Part shown: positions 48,222 through 61,987 of the stretch, in pieces | Layout: every line of letters starts with the position of its first letter | Position numbering within the stretch: the stretch's first letter is position 1 | From: Stercorarius parasiticus | Taxonomy: Eukaryota; Chordata; Aves; Charadriiformes; Stercorariidae | Assembly (NCBI GenBank): GCA_013396915.1 | Contig: VWZL01000830.1 | Span: forward strand, 392,356-456,355 | Direction of reading: 5' to 3' | DNA: 64,000 nucleotides | Notes under the pieces: generated by a model | Database searches by the model: none | Seen by the model: only the letters and a program-made list of their open reading frames with translations | What the model was told of the DNA's origin: nothing | Position numbers and translations under genes: made by a program

Positions 48222-48955
48222 CACAGAATCACAGAATATTTGAGGTTGGAAGCACTTCTGGAGGTCACCTGGTCCAATCCCCCCACTCAAGCAGGGACAT
48301 CTACAGCCAGTTGCCCAGAATGGTGTCCAGACAACTTTTGAATATCTTCAAGGAAGGAGACTCCACAACCTCTCTGGGCAACCTCTGCCAGTGCTTGGTC
48401 ACCCTCACAGTGAAAATGCGTTTCCTGATGTTCAGAGGGAATCTCACATGTTTCAAGTGGTGCCCATCGTCTCTGGTCCTGTCACTGGACACCGCTGAAA
48501 AGAGCCTGGCTCCATCTTCTTTGCACTCTCCCTTCAGGTACTTTTATACATTGATGAGATGCCTCCCTGAACCTTCTCTTCTCCAGGCTGAACAGTCCCA
48601 GCTCTCTCAGCCTTTGCTTATAGGAGAGATGCTTCAACGGAGTTAATCATCCTTGCGGCCCTTCATTGAACTCTATTCAGTACGTCCATGTCTCTCTTGT
48701 ACTGAGGAATCCAGAACTGGACACAGCAGTTCAGGTGTAGCCTCACCAGTGCTGAGTAGAGGGGAAGCATCACCTCCCCCAACCTGCTGGCAATACTTTG
48801 TCTAATGCAGCCCAGGATACCATTGACCCTCCTTGCTGCAGGGGCACACTGCACATCATGGTCAACTTGGTGTCCACCAGGATCCCCAGATCCTTTCTGC
48901 CAAGTTGCTTGCCAGCTGGGTGGCCCGCAAAGATGTATTGGTGCATCCGTTTTAC
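48222..48955 (-). mobile_element. CR1 LINE, 5'-truncated, decayed
   Basis: About 730 bp of CR1 on the minus strand, in the same orientation as the host gene. The 3' end is at 48222, where two ATTCTGTG octamers are read on the minus strand. Pieces of the RT C-terminus appear in different frames: KDLGILVDTKLTM near 48880, [17 protein letters not shown] and [14 protein letters not shown] near 48740-48840, and [20 protein letters not shown] near 48330. The frame breaks mark it as older than the copy at 30.6 kb. The terminal octamer differs from that copy, so it belongs to a different subfamily. Confidence 0.92.
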
Positions 48956-51900
48956 AGACATTTAGCAGCCCAGAATGAGATGGAAGAGAAAAAAAAATGC
49001 AGAAAAGAAAGAAAAAAATACCACTGAAGTCTGTATTTCCACCAGCTGTCTGAGAGGCACTGCCACAGCTAAATGCTATGTAAATGGCTCAAAAGCTATC
49101 TAGCCATTGGAAAGTATTTGGAAAAGGAATACAATATCAGATATGCTCAAGAATCAGTGATTACAGAAACATCAACACTGAATTCACTGCAGCCCATGTA
49201 GATACACAACCAGGGCAGTTTTACACCTCCCAGTTTGGATGCTGCTAGTGACATAATGGTAGGAGAGCATGCAGGCTGAACTAACTGCTGAAGTCTTTAT
49301 TACGTTTTCAGGCAGACTTTGGGGCCTGAGCAGATTCTGTGCTGCCATGCCTTTGCATCTACCAATAATCAACACAGGTAGGCTAAAACAAATCATCCTA
49401 TGATTCTACTTCACGCAAACTGAATTCACCATAGTAACTGCAGTGTAGATACACCGTATGTTGTTCTCCCATGGCCAATATAAACAGGAGGGTTGGGAAC
49501 ACAAGGTCCTCAATGTGGCTACCATCAGTCATCATCAAATCTTAACAAATCACAAAACTTAGATGGTAACTCAATGATTCTCACTTGAAAGTCAGCAATG
49601 GGATGGGCAGTTTATAGTCCTGAGATATGAACATTGAGCAAAAGCAATGGGAAAATCTAAGGTCCTAGAATACAAAGGCATTTAATGAAAAGAAGAGAAG
49701 GCATTTTAATCTAAGATGAGCCCTCTTTCCCCTTAGTCTTTAGTATTTTTTGTCCCTATATTGCCCATAATTGCTACAGAGGAATGAACATATACATAGG
49801 CAGATGTTCCTACAATCAGTGGGTAGATAATTGTGCTTGCACCTAGGGAAGGAACATGTTAATTTTTCTGAATAATAAACAGACTACTCAACATTACCTA
49901 ACCATTACTTAATATTAGGTTGCTTTTATAAAGCGGAGCTGTTAACATCATTTTCCATTATCAAGAGCTGATACTTTTTCTTTCACTAAGATTGCAATCA
50001 GACCCTTTATGAATCCTACTACGAAATTCCATTTTCCTTTCAGTGGAAAAATTGTTTCAGACTGAAAAGTCGCTAGTTTTCTTTCAAAGACTGAAGAGAA
50101 TTTTCCTAAGAATTTTATTTTTAATGCCAATATTTAATGGGTTACTAAACATTTTTTCCTTTCTTTTTATTTTAATTTGAGACATCATTTATTCCTTTAT
50201 GTTCTTCTAGGTAAAACTGGCTTTTTAGTACTCATTTAAATATTCTATGCAGCTAAACATTCTTTAGAATTCAGAAACTAACTTTATTTGTAAAAAAATT
50301 AAGTACACATGTTTTTAATGATTGTATTTATTTCACTGTTCCAAGATGTGCATAAACATATTCATTTCTGATGATAGCTTTCAGTTCTTCAGAAGAACAT
50401 AAGGAACCTTCTGTATTCTGGCATTTTTAACTTTTCTTGGATTAAATGGCAAAAAATTATTTTTTGTCTAAAAATACAGACCTTGCATGTCAGCTTTGCA
50501 GGTGTGTGCAACTCTTTTCTGCCCAGTTTAAAAGTTAGTGCAGAATGCAGAAAATGCTGGTTTTGCATTTCATGCCACTAAAAATATGCTGAATGCTGAG
50601 CTACTGAAACTGTTAACTCAAAAGAAATGCTACAGTTGAAAAATCTTCCTTATATACAAGTCTAAATCATTTCAGAACAGTCTTGATTCTGCCTGTCCTC
50701 CAATACTCCCACAAAATATTGATCCAAAACAAAATTACAGTTATCTTTGGGTCTTGGCTTTTCAAAGCAAATATGCATGTAATTCAAAAAGACCATGTCT
50801 TAAAATATACCTCTTTAACATACAACTCAGAGAAATGTTGTGGCCACGATCTTACTGTAGGGGTAAAAGACATTTTCAAAGGCATAATATTTTTTTTTCC
50901 CTTACTCTCCCTTAAATCACATGCCTTTAAATAAAACTACTGCCTTTCCTCTTGAGTTGTCTGATCTGTATCATGATAGAGCAATGCTTTAGGGCATTTC
51001 CCATTTGACAAAACTAACTGCTCACTTCTAAAAATCCAGCTTCAGCAGACTCAAAATCCATTATTTTAAGTCATTGACGTTATTTTTCTCCCACACATTG
51101 CTGGGCTGAAGCTCTGAACACCAGCAATACCCACAGGCCCAGCTTCATGGGAGCTGATGGAGCTCTGAGGTTTGTTTTACCTTCAGCTAAAAAATTACTC
51201 CCATGGAGAATTAAGGCAAGAAGAAATAGAATATAACTCAGGCACAGTTTTTGTTAGGACACAGCACATATGCCAGCAAAGCTGCTGGAAAGAAAGTTAA
51301 ACGCAATGGATGTTAATGTCTCCATGTACCCTGAAGTCCATCTTGCACTTATGCTTCTGTTACAATGGATTTACCTGAAACATGAAGACTGCGCTGAGGT
51401 CTATAAAACACAAACCAAACAGGACTGTGAAATGCCCTGCTATTCTAGGAAGACAGGTATGAAGATCAGTGTGAACGAGGAAACTACACCATGCAACTCT
51501 TTTGAAAGTTCAAGTCAGATAACACTGTGGCTACCACTTGTGGATGCTCCTAGATACCACCAGCCCTGGGCTTTCCTACAGCTACAAGGCAAACTGTGAT
51601 GTTAAGTTTTCCCCTTCGTCATGCTGGTATAACTTAGTTTCAGAAATACCTCTGGAGTTTCTGATCATTCTTCACCCTATGGGCAACAGGCCACGGCATT
51701 AAACACAGGCCACAGCAGAAAACATTTATGTGTAAGCCAGGCCTTAGAAACTTAAACCTCTTTACAAATTGCTTCACAACGTTCCTGTCAACAGAAAGGT
51801 ATGTTTTATAGTAGGGGAAATTAAACACCCGAGAGGTGAAAGGACGTGTTCAAAGAAAGGTTTACAAGCATAAAACCCAGATCTGATGATGATCATGCGA

Positions 51901-54900
51901 ACGCACCACATGATCACCCTTTCCTTCCCTGCATACAGAGCTCTTTCAAAAATAAGAGACTTTCTGCTCCCCCTTTACCAAGGGTCAGTGACAGAAGGAC
52001 TTGCGAAATATTTTGTGATTTCTCTCGGGGCTGGTCTACATGAAACACAACACAGTGCAACGAAAGATGCACTGTTAACCTGATTTATGGAGGCAATGCC
52101 TCCTGCACAAGCTGAACCCATTGGCACTGGGTCTAGAGGGTGCCCAGAGCAGCCATCCTGCAGCTTTAGTCCAGCTGGCACAGCTCTGAGGACTGCCCAT
52201 GCTGTGTCTGCAGCTCATGTAGACACACCAGATGCATGGTAAGGTGCTCAGATACTGCCCCTGGGCTGTAAAACCCACTTGCCAGCTGAGGACGTGCCCA
52301 CACGGTGCAACGGTGAACCATACGTGAACTCAGGGGGTCTAGGCCAGCTTTAGAGCAAAGAGCTCCATAACCAATATGATTTTGTATACAGAACAGGAAT
52401 TATCCTTACAAACTGGTTATTTAAGAGAAAAAAACATGAAGTACACAACAGCCAAGAAAAGTTAAGTACCTGATAAATCAAGAATAAGTTAACAAACATG
52501 ACTGAGTCATCTTCTGTGACCTTTACAAATATCAGTTAATTCTCTCACACAGTGAATTTTAAATGGAAAAATACTGATACTCACATAATTCTCTCAGAAT
52601 TCTCTTCTCATAATGAAGAAGAGAAAACTGAGGCAGAGGAGTTAAATAACTCCTCAGTGTTATGAAATAAAATACAGTAAAAACCTAAATTGGAGTTCAT
52701 GAGTTTCTTTCTTGTGAAGCTACAGGACACTCTCTGTGTAGGCAAGAAATGCAAATTTCTGCATTGAAAAATCTACTGACATTTAGCAACACCTTAATCC
52801 ACGGGCTCCTGTCTGAAGAGAAGTATTAACCGATTATAATATCTGTATTTGATGATGGGTGCTTGGGTACTAGAGCTTTGAAACCTTCCCACAGAACCAG
52901 AAATCACTGGCGTGAACAAGGCACTGCTACTGTCTTCTGACCCAGACACTCTATGTATCCTCTGGAAATTCTGTGTCCAATTTGAAAATTTCAAATAATT
53001 CGTAAAGCTGGTTGATCTACGGCAACCAAAACCTGGAGGCATTGGGAGCTCTGGAATGTTTTTAAATCAAAGGTGCAAAGCTAGGTATAACTGAAACAGG
53101 GAGAAAATACAGGAGGCCTCCAGATCTTGTTGGGTTAATAATAACATCTAAAAAGCGTATTAGTATATTAGGATTCAGTACAGGATGTATAAGGAATGGA
53201 AAATTAGACAAACTAGCACAGAAAGCTGTCTCTTAAGGGAAGAAATATGGAGTACATGGTGAGGAAAAGCAGTAAGAACTGCCAGAAATCAAGCTGAGCT
53301 ATGTTTTGTAAAGTAAATTAAATAACACAGTGTTGAGTTAGAGGTTGATAAAGTTGTCATTAGATTTGTTTCACCCTTTACCTAACCATCAGATAACCAC
53401 TTCTTTTTGAGATGATGGACAATCTTTGTCTTTTCATGCCGGTTTAGCTTGATCTTCCACCATACGTCCATTGAGTCACCGTCTCTGTCCACACTTTCCC
53501 TCACACTGAAATCAGCAGCAATGCCAACAAGCAAAACTGAGAAAATGCACCCTTGTTTCTTCCTCATATTTATCATAGAATCCTTAGTTGAGACTTGCAT
53601 CAGTTTTAAAAACTAAGGATAACTTTTAAAATCTTATTAATAGCTATTTTTGTTGGGACACTTCAGGACAATCCAGAGGGGTTCACAATAAAAACTGCCA
53701 AGCATTTCTTCAAAATCCAGTTTACAAATTTTTTAATTATTTTTTTTTTACCAAAATGCCAAGATCCTTCCAATTTTTCTTTGATTTTTATTTGACAAAA
53801 TTGTAATATATAAGACTGTAAGGGTGGCACAGGCCCATAGTGTTCTCCACCTTCTCCCCTCCCCTTCCCTGCAGCTATCAGATAAACAGAGATAACACAT
53901 AGCCGGTTTCCTTATCACCAAATTCTGCACAAGTTGTGCAGACACAAGTTTATTACAGTAACAACTCTTGCAGTGTGAAAGAGATTCCTCAATATGCAGT
54001 TCTTACTTTCCAGACCCTCAAGACTTGACTCTCCTATTTTACCACACACATCTTCAACTAGTCTGAGGTCATTGCCATGATCCTTGTGGTATTTCTAGCC
54101 TGAAGCTCTCATATTAGCTTCCATTAGCCTCTCCCTGCTGACAATCTGTCCTCCGCATTCAGAAAATATCTATAAATAACCTTAGCTGTCTTCAAGTACT
54201 AAGAGAATCAGAAAGTAGATCTTCTAATGAAATAAAAACAATTACTTATTTTAGATAATTTCCATCCAGAATAGCCTGAAGTGTTTTGCTCAAGGTATTA
54301 AGTTGTTTGATAACAATTTTAATAAAAACAGGAACTTTCTAATTTTGTCCAGTATTGCTTCTTACTGCTATTTCATCCTTTTCTGCTATTTGCAGTGACT
54401 TGCTCTAATTCTGCAACAGATTTGTTACCTAATAAAAAAACACATGGAAAATTCAGACTGAAATAAAGATTTTAACTGTCACTCAAATGCTAGCACTTTT
54501 CTACAAACAGATACATTTAGCTGGCTAAGAATAAAAAGCAAAAACCAAAAAGAAAACGGGTAACTTTTTTCACCTAAAGAAAAACTGGTATTTGTCCTTG
54601 CAGATAAAACCTGTGAAACAGCCTATTGCCAGAAGACTATTTTGTCCATATACCTATGTCAGCGAGACCATCAAGTGTAGACATTTACTTCTATCATGTA
54701 GAAAGTTTGAGGCAACATTTCAGTTTAACCCAGTTCCTCAGGTAGAAAACAATGTTCTGGCAGGATGACTTTTGGACAATAATTGCATCTATACCCTTGC
54801 TCTTGCCACATTAGCCCAACTGACCAGCAAGATGACTTTTTCATACCCCCAACCAATAAAACAGTACCAGTAAACTTGGAAGAACACAAAAATCCTATGA

Positions 54901-55381
54901 TACTTAATGACAAAGTATAAAAAAATGGCAACTGAACAACTCGGTGAGATGAACTAGAAATTTCATGTGTACCAGAGCTATTCCTCAGAGGCCCCATAGT
55001 CTCTGCCATGCTGCATTTACTCCAGTTCACATTCACCAATTTAGCGCGATAAAATCAGAGAACTACACAGGAACAGGCACAGGACATGCCTACGCAGGCT
55101 TGCACAGCTGCACTGCTTTTGCCCACCCCTGACCTCTGCAGAAGCCAGCAAGCCACGTCCAGCCAGCTCCTAGCCAAAGGTAGTAAGCTGGTTAGTACAA
55201 CTTCAGAGGATGTGTCTGCCAAAGACTACGTAGGCTTGTTAAGCATTTATGGACACTGTAAGCAAGTATTTTACATAGGCACATTTTTGTTAGCAACCTT
55301 TGAGGGGGCAATAGCAAAAAAGACAAGAAAACATCAATTAAATTTCTTGGAATATGTGTTCTTCCGCTTGAATAAACAAGA

Positions 55382-55395
55382 AGAGAGAGAGAGAG
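55382..55395. repeat. (AG)n microsatellite
   Basis: Seven AG units. Confidence 0.65.
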
Positions 55396-55899
55396 ATCCT
55401 ACCCAATTGCATTTCCTTCCTACATAAATCAGCTGTATCAAACACACATTACTTGAGTGGTGACTATTTTTATAAACCCTGATTCTTAGTACTAACTCAC
55501 GTAGAATTGATGCATTCAAGGGTAGAATGTCACCATTTTAGTTCTCCATAGTCATGGAGCATTAGAGTCACACAGGCCATACATGACTTGGTAGTTTTGC
55601 CGTATATACCAAATTTTCTGCGTTTACTGTAGGAATTCTCTTCAATAATTCTGAAGTTATTTCATTTCTAAAGAGTTCACTGCTGTCAGTAGCAAGTTTA
55701 GGGGGTGAGCCATCAGCACGTAAGAGCACAGTTGGCTACAGCACCACACCAGAAATCCAACTATATGGGCTCTAACAAGCAGCTTGACTTTTTGTTAAGT
55801 TGTTAAGGTCCACATTAAACAGGACCTTGGACCTGTGAGCTTAGTGTGGTTAAGAAGAACATCAAGAGGTCATTTGCTGAGTTGTCTCCAGTCTGTCAC

Positions 55900-56660
55900 T
55901 ATCTCTTTTGTACCAGTGGAATAAAAACTGGTCATAATACTCAATGTGCAACGTCACAAATGCTGTGAAGAGGGGAATTATCACTTTCCTCAACCGGTTT
56001 GTTGTCAGACCCTAAGTCCTTTCTGCAAAGCTGCTCTCAAGCCAGTCTCTCCCTGCCTATGTTGTCGCACAGGGCTACTCTTCCCTGCTGAAAAATTTCA
56101 TTTGCCTCTGTGGACCTTCATGAAGTTCCTGCTAGCCCATTCTTCTGGCTCACTGGGGTCCCAGTGAGTGGCTGGCTGACCCTCCAGAATATTAAAAGCT
56201 TTCCCAAACTTAGTGCCAGACTTGATTTTGGACGATGATTCATTCCATCCCAACAGCCAGGCTGTTGATGTTAAAAAGTACTGGCCCCAGAGTCTACCCC
56301 TGAGGAAGACCACTGAAAACCAGCTGCCAGTTAGGCTTTAAAGCATTAAGGCCTACTCACCTTGAAGGCCACCTGTATCTCCCCTGCTTGGCTACAAGGA
56401 TGCTATGAGAGGCATATGAAAGGCCTTGTTAAAGCCAAGATAAACAATATCCACTGCTCTGCCCTCATCCCCACAGCTGGTCTATTCATCACAGAAGGTA
56501 ATTGGGTAGAAACAATGGTACCAAATGCTTGTCTTTTATGAGACAGTTGAGTAGTTAAAAATTTATCCAGAAGGGCTCACACCTTGAGAGTTGCTCAGAC
56601 CATTGCCCCTAATATCCCAAGAGAGGACCCTAGTCAGCAGGCTATCCACCAGCTTCTGAT
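55900..56660 (-). mobile_element. Old CR1-like fragment
   Basis: Read on the minus strand, this stretch recalls internal CR1-type repeat sequence common in bird introns. Plus-strand landmarks are CTTCATGAAGTTCCTGCTAG, AAAAGTACTGGCCCCAGAGT, GGCCTTGTTAAAGCCAAGAT and CAATATCCACTGCTCTGCCC. No 3' octamer is present and there is no usable reading frame. It is heavily diverged, and its borders are approximate. Confidence 0.7.
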
Positions 56661-56711
56661 GCGGTGATTATCCTCTTATCTTATCAGGCTACCCTATAGC
56701 CAAAAATGCAA

Positions 56712-56726
56712 AAGAGAGAGAGAGAG
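56712..56726. repeat. (AG)n microsatellite
   Basis: About seven AG units followed by AATGAG. Low complexity. Confidence 0.65.
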
Positions 56727-57321
56727 AATGAGAACAAAACCAAGAGACAGTCTTACATGATACCACAGAGATGACAGTACTTCCCTTTGAGAACGGAAAC
56801 CTGAACTCAGGCCCAGCATAGTAACTATGCATCAGAATCACTACCTAAATATATAAACAGTACTGGGAGCAATGACTAAATCCAAGACCTGTCCTCATTC
56901 AGGGACTTGCTGTCAGCACTGGCAGCAAATCCTACATACTCTGTGCGGAGCAACAGGCCAGTACTATGCTTCTCGGCTTGGCCAAAATCTTGCACATCTT
57001 GCAAAGCATGGAATTGCAATATGTTTTTTTCTTTGCATGCCCCAGGTGCAAATGGAAGGGTCTGGTGTTTGTGTGACTTACTGTATTAGAGATAGACTTA
57101 CAAATTTCACCTAATGTGAAAATTAGATCAAATTTGTCCAAGTGATAGCTCCTGTGCCAGATATGACCCATGGGACAGCTCCATCTGGCCTCTTACCTTT
57201 CCTCTGAAGGGTAGTTTGGCCTGTACAAGCTGTTCCAGCTGCCAAATCCCTCTTCCAGCAGACCCCAAATGCTGAAAGCCCAAATTGCTGCTGCTAAATC
57301 AGAATAAGAAGTGGTGGTAGA

Positions 57322-57353
57322 GCAGGACGGAGACATTGCAGGACGGAGACATT
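57322..57353. repeat. 16 bp tandem duplication
   Basis: GCAGGACGGAGACATT occurs twice back to back, perfectly. Two copies only, so it may be a recent replication-slippage event. Confidence 0.85.
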
Positions 57354-59530
57354 GCACCTTCTGTGCAGGCAAGATTTGGGGTAAAGAGGAAAGCCACTGC
57401 CACCTTGACATAGCTTTATTCAGTTGATCAGTTTGGACCCTAATTACTCTACCTCTCCCTTTATCTTCACCACTTTTCATTCTTGTTTATTCATGTTGCA
57501 AGTTCCTGCAATAGGAGTACTTTCTCACTATGTATATTACTCAACATAGTGAGGCCCTATTTTCAGTCAGGGTCCTTTAGTATTTCTGCAATGCAGATAA
57601 ATAATAAAGATTGCATTCAAAAAACATTTAACAGATAGAGCAGCAAGAGATACACACTTGCATAGCTGATGCTTTTATTTAGCACATTGCACATCTACTC
57701 CAGTATCACTGCAATGAACCCATTGTATCCATGCTGATCCAGCCTGTTGCAATGGAGTCAAATTCAGCATCTAAAATATACTGCTCATCAGCTTTTGAGT
57801 GGCAGACAGAATGCGCTTCTGTTGAAACAGTATGTACTAAATCAGATCCTGCTTCTTTGAAGCATTGTTTTTCAGGTACACACAACACATTCTTTTACAG
57901 GGGGAAGAATGTGTTAAGTAAGCAATAATTGAGTGCACAAGTGCTAGCCTGGGAAGGCCCATATTTCACTCTTCCATATAGCTGTCTTTCACAAATCATG
58001 TAAGGGCAATAAATGAAACAGATAAAACTCCCAGCACTATGATATGTTGATATGATTCTTTACCTTCTTTTGCTCTTTTGATGCAAAGTATTTGAGGTAA
58101 GAAGTGTTGGTTTGGGTTTTTTTCTTTCAAAGTCCAAAAACTTCAGCTATAATTTGAAGAAATATGAAAGAAGATAAAGTCTAGAAAAGTTGGAAAGGAA
58201 AACTACTGTTACCTTAGAATATTGTAATTTCCCAGGATCTGTGTTTAAATTCAGTAATTGGAACTAGTTGTTTCTGGCTGTTTTTCCTATAGACCTGGCA
58301 GCCCATGTTAATGTATCTGACCATGACAGCAAATATTTACATGACCTTTTTGCATGTTGGCTGCTTTGCATACACTGTAAAAAGACAAGATAGGGAAAAT
58401 TTCTTTAAAATGACCGAATACATTAAAGCTATACTCAGCGTTAACTTGAAATGCAGTTCCCAGGGAGCTCCTCTCCCATGAATTAAACCGAAGATTCTGC
58501 TGACTTCATTAGGTTTGAATCTGGCCCTAAGGGCTCCGAGAAGGTAGTGCCACTCCTAACAAATCACAGACTTCTCTTATAAAATCTATGGCCATTCACA
58601 CATCTTGTACCTGATTTAACATGCCTATTTTAATTTCTAGCTCATAAATAGTAAATAACAATTAATTATCACCAATATAATATATAAGTCTACCTTTAAC
58701 ATTTATATTTTTATGTGTAAGTCTTACAGTACATTGCTTACACATGTATAGAGGGTTATTTCTACCGTTGTGTGACAGCAACCAATTCACTATCCCTCTC
58801 TCTGCAAAAGTTTTCCCATGTGTAAAACTGCAACTATGGTCCTGACTCTTTTTACAGGCTTTGCAAGAAATGCTACAAAAGATCCAGGTGTTACTATTAT
58901 AATCGGTAACTGTATTTCCATAGAAGGTGGCAGCAAACTAATTAATCAGACACTAAAATCTGTGCCTGCTAAAACTTGGGGCTGGGGGGGGCTAACAAAT
59001 AATGTTCAGAATATTCCATGATTGTTTAAGTCCATCCCCATGCCAGTCCTTAAGAGGTTGTGTGATTTTACTCCTCTGCAGGCAAATAAAATGTAAATGT
59101 TGGCAGAATTCAGACATTTCTGCAGAGGCCTTTCAATGCCATCTAATTTTAGGCATAGGTTTGTCAACGAGGAGCCAGATCATCCTCTGCTTCTTATTCA
59201 TCTGGACCAGAGCAGCCGGGTGCCCTGGCCGGGACACCCAGAGAAGGTGCCTGCAGCCCGCAAGCCATAAAGCTTCATCCCCCTCAGTGATTTCTCAAAC
59301 CCACATCCTCGTGCATTTATGGAAATCCCTCCTAATACCATAGTCTTCCTTAGTCCAACCCTGCCTGTACAGCACCATCCTGCGGGAGCACCTACAGCTG
59401 TTACTGCAATCGGAGGTGTTAATCACACCCTGCCCTTTGGGGCTGCGACCCATCGCCTCAACCGCCCCGACCGCTCGGTCACCACAGAAGATGCTGGTGG
59501 ATCAGGCCCATCGTTTGTCCAGCTGTGCCG

Positions 59531-59566
59531 CTACAAGTGAAAATATGTGACTACAAGTGAAAATAT
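59531..59566. repeat. 20 bp tandem duplication, 1.8 copies
   Basis: The unit CTACAAGTGAAAATATGTGA is followed directly by CTACAAGTGAAAATAT. The match is exact over the shared 16 bp. Confidence 0.85.
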
Positions 59567-61039
59567 CCGTCAGTCTTCATTTCATTGCGGAGGTACCCAG
59601 CTGCGGCGCGGGCACAGGCTGGCTGCTGGCGTAATCTCGCTGGGCGCTTGTCAGGTTCTGCCTCCTCCAGGCAAATTGCAAGCGAAGTTCGTTGAAAGCT
59701 TTTGAGCACTTTCCAGGTTTCAGCTGATTCTTGCTCTGACAGTTTTGCTAGATAATTTTTTCCCACAGTTATCGCACTGGAAGAACTCCCAGCTTTCAAA
59801 TAGATATTTTAAATTACATTTAATTTTCTCTTGCACAGTGAATTAATTTATTTTAATATCTTGCTTTGTCTCTGGGCTGCAGATTGATGAGACAAATGTC
59901 GATTTCTGATGGACCTCTTAGCCAAAAAAGACCTTCTTTTTGAAAGCTGTGGCTGAAATTTTAAATGGGCCCACAACTGAAACACTGTTTTCTGGGTCGA
60001 CTCCACATGGCATGCCATAACCTTGCATGCCAGAATACCATGTCCTATTAGATTAGTCCTGACTGACAAAACCATGATGCTGGAGTAGCCAAAATGTATT
60101 ACAGCTATTCCTTCTTAGGCTCCATGTTAATTCAGACCACAATTTAAAAACAAACTGACTCATATGTAGTTAATAAACCAGGAACTTACAGAAGAATTAG
60201 AATTTCAAAAAGAAAACATCAGGTTTTTAAAACAACTGCATTGAGATATTAAATGTAAAATTACTAAAAATTCAAAAAATTTGGTCACTTTCCTCACTGA
60301 AATTACATTGGCTGAGGAACAAAACATAATTTGTATTTAAATTAGATTATATTAAAAAATTAATAGAGATGGAAAGGGAGGCGATTACACACAGCTTGTT
60401 TAAAATCATGTGAACAGAAATATTTTCATGACACTTTTAAAATTGAAGTTATAAACAGTTTCCTGGTTTTTAAAAATAAACACTCCCCTTGTACTGCTGG
60501 AAATGAAAACAATCCCAGCAGGGCCACACACTGCAAAGAGTCTCAAAATTAAAATTTCAGAACATTGCTCATGGTGGTGTTAGAACACACTGGCAGAAAA
60601 GACTGAAAAGGACTTGATTGTAAAAGAAATCCATTGAAGAATAATAACCTAAAATTGAACTATTTTAGAATCGTTTTTAGACTATCTTTTAAAACAACCC
60701 ATTTGCCATTAATAGTTCCTGGAACAACTTGAAAATGATAGATTGTGGGGTGGTGACAATATATTACTTCCTATTTGGCTAGTATGATGATCCCTTAAGC
60801 TACACACATAGCTGTGACCCCTCCTGCAATGCAAGTGGGAAAAGGCTTATTTTGCTCCAGTTTCAAATCTAAAAACTCCCAACTCCAATGCTTCATATTA
60901 CATTGCTGCTTTTTTTTTTCCTAGTATATGAAAGACAGGCTGAGATAAGGTGCCTTGCGAGGCCTGAAAGCCTGGCCATTAAATGAAATGGTACACCTTC
61001 ATGTGATCGTCCTCCATTAGGACCTAGACAACACATTTC

Positions 61040-61745
61040 AGAATATGCAACAGATGCTTAAAAAAGGGTTTAAGAGTGGACTACTTAACAGTGAGCTTCT
61101 GCAGCTCTGGTCCTTTCATCTCAGCAAAGATACTGTAAAACTGGAAAAAGTGCAAAGAAGGGCAACAATGATAATCAAATGTCCGGGATGGTTTCTGGGT
61201 GAGGAACATGTGATTAGAGCAGCACTTCTCACCCTGAAGAAGAGATGACCTGAGGGAAATGACAGGCCTACAAAATCAGAGATGGCTCAGGGGGAGCAGA
61301 TAGCCATCTAATGTTTGCTGTCACTTCCAACACAAGGACAAGGGGGCAGGACATTAACTTAGAGCAGATAAGCAAATACAAAAACAAAGCAAGGGAAAAG
61401 CCATGGTTGGGCAGTAAACCAGCAAAGCTTGCTGCCAAAGTCACAGCTGCACCGTTGCGGATGTGAAAAATTTACATGGGTTCAAAGGGAGACTGAAAAA
61501 ATACCTGGAGGAGACAGCTCTTAAAGGTTATTACACAGGCAGAAACCATAACCACAAAATCCCCAAGCTAAAGATAGCTTGAGGCTGGGAGAGTACTTGG
61601 GGGAAGGATCACACATACACATGCTTCCCCTGCTCTTATTCTTGCCTAGACTAGCAAGACCTAGACTATGGTCCCTCTTGGGGACAAAATATGAGGCCAG
61701 GCGGACTCTTGGTGTAATCCAGTATAGCCCTTCCTATAACCTACC
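61040..61745 (+). mobile_element. Old CR1 LINE fragment
   Basis: About 700 bp with the RT C-terminal phrase LEKVQRRATMIIK encoded near 61140-61180. Downstream sequence recalls the 3' region of older CR1 subfamilies: a hydrophilic GGGTTCAAAGGGAGACTGAA stretch and ending near GTAATCCAGTATAGCCCTTC. Numerous indels and stops show age. The 5' end is truncated or unrecognisable. Orientation is opposite to the host gene. Confidence 0.75.
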
Positions 61746-61987
61746 AGGTTTATTCGTAGCCTTAAAGCATGTAAGTCTTTTCCAGAAGCAGGGCTGTTGT
61801 ATTATTTTCAGATGTATGCAGTGACAATGGGAAAGCTGTTTCTAGCTCAGCTTTTGAGAGAGAAAACACTGCACAAAGCACTGGTGCATAGCAGGCCACC
61901 CCCTTTGGTGCCAATAAAAAGCTTTCTAAAAGTTGTTTATCAATTCTCAGCTCACATGTGAAAGAGAAGTTCAGAGCTGAGCTCAGA

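Noticed and set aside
51270..51599. 109-codon plus-strand open frame with several Cys
   Set aside because: No family resemblance, no promoter or splice support, and a length within chance expectation for 64 kb read in six frames.
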